Shown: piece after piece, positions 58,963 through 64,000 of the stretch
Position numbering within the stretch: the stretch's first letter is position 1
Layout of the letters: each line of letters begins with the position of its first letter
From: Euonymus europaeus
Lineage: Eukaryota > Streptophyta > Magnoliopsida > Celastrales > Celastraceae
Assembly (NCBI GenBank): GCA_963580455.1
Contig: OY756969.1
Span: forward strand, 11,752,760-11,816,759
Length of the DNA stretch: 64,000 nucleotides
Direction of reading: 5' to 3'
Program-made: the position numbers and the translations under genes
The notes under the pieces: model-generated
What the model saw: the letters and a program-made list of their open reading frames with translations, nothing else
Databases searched by the model: none
What the model was told of the DNA's origin: nothing

Positions 58963-59936
58963 ATGGGTGGGACTCTGTCACCCCGCTTACAAGCAATCAC
59001 GTTGTTTGCTAAAGCGGAAATTATTCCTGAGCGACGATTCGACCTTCACATTCTTAGAGATGCCAACGCTCATTGGGCTGTAAACTACCTCCAGGATCAC
59101 TCTATGTTATTTTTGGTTGACCCAGATCCTAAGGGTAATTTATCAGTTTACCCTCGTATAGTTCGTGATTTCTACGAGACTCTTGAAATGTTACCATCGA
59201 GTACGAGAACCGGACCACATCCGATTTACCAGGTGGAAGTAATTGGTATAAAACTCCAGTTCACCACGGCAGACATATGCGAGTGTTTAGGGTATCCCCC
59301 TTCTTATGATGTAGCTACCGATTTTGAAGCACCGGTATCTGTTTCTAATAAGGAGATAATTGACAACATGTGTCAAGGACAGAGCGATAAGAAAGTAAAC
59401 GCTACACGCCGCTCATATTTGCCACCGAAGATGTGGTTGCTGGACGACGCTCTTCGGCATAATCTTTGCCCCATCGGCCACCACCACCAGATTCTTCATG
59501 CCATATACTATATGTATCAGGGAGTATGGTTCGATATTGGAGAATTCTTTATGACCAATATTCTAAAGACACAGAGCTTCGTGGAGAATACACCATCGAA
59601 GGTTGGAAAATTGTATTTCCCACGACTCGTTACCCGACTGGTTTTGAGAAAGGCATTCGTCCTCCTATAAGCCAAATCTCCCCATTTTATCCAGTAAGCA
59701 TTGTGCAGAAAAATAACTGGTGGAAAGGCATTAACCAAATGACCACTGCTGCCAAGAGGCGAAAAAAATCACGGACAGAAGTTGTATTACTGGGGGAAAC
59801 ATCTCGGTCTGTTACTAGACCACCATCACCTCGCTGTATTCAAGAAATACCAGCTCATGAGCATCAGCCGGAGGCCAGGCGACAAAGGTGGGAGCAACTG
59901 TTGAATGTGGTCGCGAATATGGGGAGGCCCAACTAA
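58963..59936 (+). pseudogene. X second ORF, homolog of Athila ORF2, one frameshift
   Basis: ATG at 58963 (MGGTLSPRL); the frame is open upstream without a better start. It tracks the E5 second ORF throughout: IIPERRFDLHIL, MLFLVDPDPKGNLSVYPRIV, LQFTTADICECLGYPP, RRSYLPPKMWLLDDALRHNL, CPIGH, IYYMYQGVWFDIG, KLYFPRLVTRL. Near 59645, in a T run, the frame shifts; the first frame stops at 59670, and the second continues with GIRPPISQ, a basic stretch AAKRRKKSRTE and a short C terminus ending NVVANMGRPN at 59936. A single base lost from the T run explains it. Role unknown. Confidence 0.85.
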
Positions 59937-60815
59937 GAATTCTACAGTGTCAGCGCATGTATTTTACCAAAGTCCAGCCCATGTCACGGATAAGCCCATG
60001 GATGACTACAGTGATCCCGAGCATTTTTATGTCTAAGAAAAAAATCAATCATCATTTTCAGCCAAGTTGGGAATGGCTCTAGTGATCCCAAGCATATTTC
60101 AAAAAAAAAACAACAAACAAATAAATAAATAAATTTTAGCCATACTTGAAATTGAAAATCAAGCATTTTTGGAAAAATCATCATCATTTTTCAGCCAAGC
60201 CGGGAATGGCCTTAGTGATCCCGTGCATTTTTCAAGAAAAAAAATCATTTTCAAAGATTGGCCAAGCCGGGGATGGCTCTAGTGATCCCGTGCATTTTTC
60301 AAAAAAAAAAAAAATTCATTTCCAATGATCAGCCAAGCCGGGAATGGCTCTAGTGATCCCGTGCATTTTCAAAAAAATCATTTCCAATGATTAGCCAATT
60401 CGGGAATGGCCCTAGTGATCCCGAGCATTTTTTCAAAAAAAAAAAAATTCATTTTCAAAGATTGGCCAAGCCGGGGATGGCTCTAGTGATCCCGTGCATT
60501 TTTTTTTAAAAAAAAATCATTTCCAATGATTAGCCAAGCCGGGAATGGTTCTAGTGATCCCGTGCATTTTTCAAAAAAATCATTTCCAATGATTAGCCAA
60601 GCCGGGAATGGCCTTAGTGATCCCGAGCATTTTTCAAAAAAAAAGAAGGAAAATCATTTTCAAAGATTGGCCAAGCCGGAAATGGCTCTAGTGATCCCGT
60701 GCATTTTTCAAAAAAAAAAAAAAATCATTTCCCATGATCAGCCAAACCGGGAATGGCTCTAGTGATCCCGTGCATTTTTACATGTTTCAGGTGGTACAAA
60801 AATCGGTTTTCAACT
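59937..60815 (+). repeat. X minisatellite, unit about 60-75 bp
   Basis: About eleven copies of GCCAAGCCGGGAATGGCTCT followed by AGTGATCCCG(T/A)GCATTTTTC and an A-run of variable length. Two similar copies lie near 58076-58190. Each copy can pair CGGGA with TCCCG around a loop of about a dozen bases. Open frames here are repeat artefacts. Confidence 0.9.
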
Positions 60816-60861
60816 CCTTTGCGCGTCATTTACGTTGTAAAGTCACGCAAAGGGGGGCAGC
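60816..60861 (+). promoter_or_regulatory. X polypurine tract within a stem-loop
   Basis: The purine tract GCAAAGGGGGGCAGC (60847-60861) abuts the 3' LTR. Its left part CGCAAAGG (60846-60853) is exactly complementary to CCTTTGCG (60816-60823), and an inner stem TTTAC-GTT-GTAAA (60829-60841) stacks within. Confidence 0.8.
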
Positions 60862-63125
60862 TGTAGTACCCCATTTTGTCCGAAAAGTTTCAATTTAAAA
60901 GGAAAGAAAAAGAAATAAAAAATAAAAATAAAAATATACTAAATAATTCATCCAAATTTTGACCCAAACTTAAGCACTAAATAATCAAATACTACAACTA
61001 CCCAATTTAACCAAACCCAAAATTAATTAGCCCATTGCCCAGTTGGCCCAGCCCATTACTTAACTAATTCTACCCAAACCGAGCCCATCACCCATTTAAC
61101 TCACCAAAAGCCAAAGCCCAAGCTATCCTACCCAGCCCACCACCTAAACCTAACCCTAATACCTAAAGAAGAGAAAGCTTTGTGGAAAAAGCTTTTGTTG
61201 CTTGGAGGGAGCCGCCGCCGTTGGTAGGTGGGAGAGAAGAAAAAAAGGAGAAGGAGGCGCCGAAAGGTTGAAAATGGAGAGAGAGAGAGGCTTTGGAAGC
61301 CGATTTTGTTGATTTTGGGGAGATGTTTGATTCGGTTTTTGGTTTATAAAAATGGAAGAAGAAACGGAGAAAGAGGGGGTTGGTTTTTTGAGAGGAATTT
61401 CGGAGGAGAGTGGATTTAGGGGTGCTGCACCAGTTTTCTGGACGGAATGATCGGAGAACGATCCGTGGTCCGATCGAAGTGAAATTTTGACAGTAGCTTC
61501 ACAACACTTGGAGATTTATTCTGATCGGTGCGATTGCCATTTGAAGGTGTCTATCTACTCCAGTTACTGATAGAAAGTGACTGCAATTCTGGGGAGAAGA
61601 GACACTGCGCACAGGTTTTGCAATCAACGATCGGGGATCGATCCGTGGTCCGATCGAAGTGAAATTTGGATAGTAGCTTCGTAATACCTGAAAAGTTATT
61701 CTGAACGGTCCGATTGTCGTTCGAGAAGGTAAGGAAGCACAGCAGAGGAATGCAAATCCAGAGACTTTAAAGAAGAAAAGATCCGGAGGGGAACCCGAGG
61801 TAGTTTCAATCTTGTATTTAAAGTTCTTTTATTGTTTAAATCTGTACCAATTATGCTTGTTATTGTGGATTTCTGGATCTGATTTTGCTGGTTTGCTGCT
61901 TTGTTTCTTTGTTTGTAGGTTCGACGGACGGAGGGGACGGCAGTCTCCGGTCGATGTTGCTGGTGCCGACTGCCAGTGGAGAAGGAAGAAGCACAGTAAT
62001 GGGCGGGGCCTGGATCTGTTTTGGGCCAGGATCTGTTTTGGGTTTGTTTTAGATGGTTAGGGGTTTCGGTTTCTATTTTGGGCCTCTGATTGTATTATTT
62101 TGGGCCGGATTTTGGAATATTTTTTTGTTTTGGTTTTGGTTTTGTTTATTTATGAGTTTGAGGGTTTTGTTTGTTGTGTTTTTGGGCCAGGTTTAGTTTG
62201 GATTTTTTTTGGGCCGGGTCCGGGCTTGTGTTTTGATTTGGGCACAATTTTGAAGTTGGTTTGTCTTTTGTGTTAGGTTTTGGGCCATATTGAACATTGG
62301 GCCTGTTGGTAATTCTGAGATTTGTATGAGTTTTATGTTCTGGGTTTTAGTATTAGGTTGGGTTGGGATTTTGGATCCATATAAAAATGTAAAAATATAA
62401 TAAAATAAATAATGATATGTGTAAATATTAATTAGATTAATAAGCATATTTAAAATTTTAATTTCATAATTTATTTTAGAATGTATATATTTAAATAATT
62501 TTAAAAGAATCAGATCATACGATTTTCTATATTCAACCCGTCAAATGTCCGACGACGGAACCAAACGGAGAAGCATTGGATGCTATCTCAAAAGGATTCT
62601 TTAGGATAAAATTTTATGAAATTCTCATCCATTGGATGGAGAGAATATTTTTAAAGCATTTATATTGTATATTTTATATGTATAAAAATTATATCGAAAG
62701 TCTTAACCGACGACAGAATTAATTTGAGGAATGCATTGGATGCACCTTCATACAAAATTCTTGAGGTGAGAGTGTTTCATGGACACTTGACCATTGGATG
62801 GAAGAGCCCCATGAACCTTAATATTAGACTCTCAATATAGTTTTTATATCATGTCTAATTATCGTACCTCATGTATATTTTTTTGTTAAAATATAACATT
62901 TGACTTTCTTAATCATTTAATTTGATAATAAAAGTTAAATTGGCAACTATTTTTAAAACAGACGTTATGGGGTGCCTCACACCTTCCCCATACGTAACAA
63001 ACTCACTTACCCATTTTTCTGGATTTTCGCAGACCAAATTATTTTTTTAATTGGTGACCAATTGCACCTATTACAATTGGTGGCGACTCTCTTTTAAAAT
63101 TCCTCTCGCAGAACCGGTTGCGACA
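60862..63125 (+). repeat. 3' LTR of X (2264 bp)
   Basis: TGTAGTACCCC ... GGTTGCGACA, collinear with the 5' LTR apart from the MITE, a 67-bp difference and scattered substitutions. Confidence 0.94.
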
Positions 63126-63130
63126 ATATG

Positions 63131-63624
63131 GTATGACAAAAATTCAGTATTTGATTTACTTGCATATAGTGATGCCGACTATGCCGGATGTAGGGCAGAT
63201 AGGAAGAGTACTTCGGGTACTTGCTAATTTTTAGGAAGTATGCTTATTTCTTGGTTTTCTAAGAAACAAGCTAGTGTTGCCCCTATCTACCACCGAAGCC
63301 GAATATATGGCCATTGGAAGTTGTTGTGCACAACTCCTATGGATTAGACAATAATTAAATGATTTTGGTTTAATCTTGACTGATATTCTTATTTATTGTG
63401 ATAATACAAGTGCTATTAGTCTTTCTAAAAATCCCGTACATCATTCTAAGGCTAAGCATATAGATATTAGATATCATTTTATTAGGGATCATGTGAACAA
63501 AGACACAATTAAAGTTGAGTATGTGAATACAATGAATCAATTAGCTGATATACTCACTAAACCTCTCAATCAAGATCGTTTTGAATTTCTAAGAGGAAAT
63601 CTTGGTATGCGCCTTACTCCTTGA
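63131..63624 (+). pseudogene. C2: copia RNase H
   Basis: Resumes the C2 frame after X: SVFDLLAYSDADYAGCRADR, an in-frame TAA (63224-63226, probably CAA), ISWFSKKQAS, a frameshift near 63285, AEYMAIGSCCAQLLWI, and a TAA near 63355. The rest is open: IYCDNTSAISLSKNPVHHSK, HIDIRYHFIRDH, QLADILTKPLNQDRFEFLRG, ending RLTP at 63624. Confidence 0.9.
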
Positions 63625-63839
63625 TTTACTCAATGTTTCTATGTGTTTTTAAGTGTTAATTTTGTCTTTAAGATGCATTTCTAAAATAAAGGGGGAGAAA
63701 ATGTATGCAACTTTGAACTAAATGCATAGAGATTAAGGGGAGCAATGAATGTTGAGTGAAGCTTGATGTAAGGGGGAGTAACTTGATGAAATAAATCAAA
63801 GTTACATAGGTTATTTTGAAATCATCAAAAGGGGGAGAA
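63625..63839 (+). promoter_or_regulatory. C2 3' leader with repeated purine tracts
   Basis: Purine runs with AGGGGGAG-like cores occur at about 63689, 63735, 63770 and 63827; the last (AAAAGGGGGAGAA) abuts the LTR and is the polypurine tract. Confidence 0.7.
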
Positions 63840-64000
63840 TGTTGAATACATGGTTTGAATGTTTCAAAATATATGTTTATTGATCTTTGATTTATTACAT
63901 ATATTTGAATAATGTGATTATGGAAATAATATGGACTAACAAGCATGAAGCCTAATAAGGCTTACAAAGCATTCTTTGAGTTTAATTGTGTGCAGCCACT
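63840..64000 (+). repeat. C2 3' LTR, first 161 bp
   Basis: Starts TGTTGAATACATGG after the polypurine tract and runs off the window. Its reverse complement equals 42164-42324, the end of the solo LTR in C1. Confidence 0.93.

Larger units (their letters stand above)
50681..63130 (+). mobile_element. X: pol-less LTR element of Tat/Ogre-like type, 12.4 kb
   Basis: Flanked by target duplication ATATG (50681-50685, 63126-63130). Two LTRs (50686-53552 and 60862-63125) surround an internal region of about 7.3 kb. The primer site is TGGCGACTCTGCTGGGG and the polypurine tract is at 60847-60861. The LTR end and primer site resemble Tat/Ogre elements, which use a tRNA-Arg-like primer. No gag, protease, RT or integrase could be found in any frame. 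Two accessory ORFs and a minisatellite are present instead. It is best described as a non-autonomous large retrotransposon. On removing X and one ATATG the C2 reading frame lines up again. Confidence 0.9.

Noticed and set aside
60526..60762. 78-codon ORF over the X minisatellite
   Set aside because: It simply translates repeat units and differs whenever the A-run length changes.

Overview
This window looks like repetitive DNA from a flowering plant, probably a eudicot. Everything recognisable is LTR retrotransposon, tandem satellite or MITE. I found no host protein gene, rRNA, tRNA gene or CRISPR array. The Athila-type Ty3/gypsy elements with a tRNA-Asp primer site, the Tat/Ogre-like element and the Ty1/copia pol genes are all plant lineages. 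The species cannot be told from the sequence.

The ground layer is an old satellite with a monomer of about 160 bp: plus orientation at 12800-17713 and 38909-38946, inverted at about 43373-49000. Four older retroelements sit in or against it, and each was later hit by a younger insertion. (1) E2, an Athila-like element (7316-12799, +), received E1, a decayed Athila element (1-7315, +, cut by the window edge). (2) E4, an Athila element on the minus strand (17714-21284 plus 33132-38908), received E5, a nearly intact Athila element of the same family (21283-33131, +). (3) C1, a copia fragment (38947-about 43372, +), received a solo LTR (40537-42324, minus sense) with target duplication CCCCG. (4) C2, a copia element (49001-50685 and 63131-64000, +), received X, a 12.4-kb LTR element (50686-63125) with target duplication ATATG. 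A 662-bp hAT-like MITE then entered the 5' LTR of X. The solo LTR in C1 belongs to the C2 family.

E5 is the best preserved element. It has two LTRs of about 1.53 kb that differ at roughly six sites by eye, a primer site, a gag-pol frame with zinc knuckle, protease, RT, RNase H and D,D-35-E integrase (broken only by one extra T in a T run near the end), a second ORF, a polypurine tract and a 3' LTR. E1, E2 and E4 are decayed relatives.

X has no gag or pol. It carries two related ORFs of the plant 'putative transposon protein' type, one of which is clearly homologous to the second ORF of the Athila elements. It also has a minisatellite and several strong stem-loops. The most interesting unexplained signals are small stem-loops that recur at fixed places in different element families (upstream of polypurine tracts and just after pol), with stems that change in sequence but keep pairing. 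The two-ORF, pol-less element X is the other main candidate for something poorly described. All coordinates, differences and homologies were judged by reading; no alignment or database search was run.
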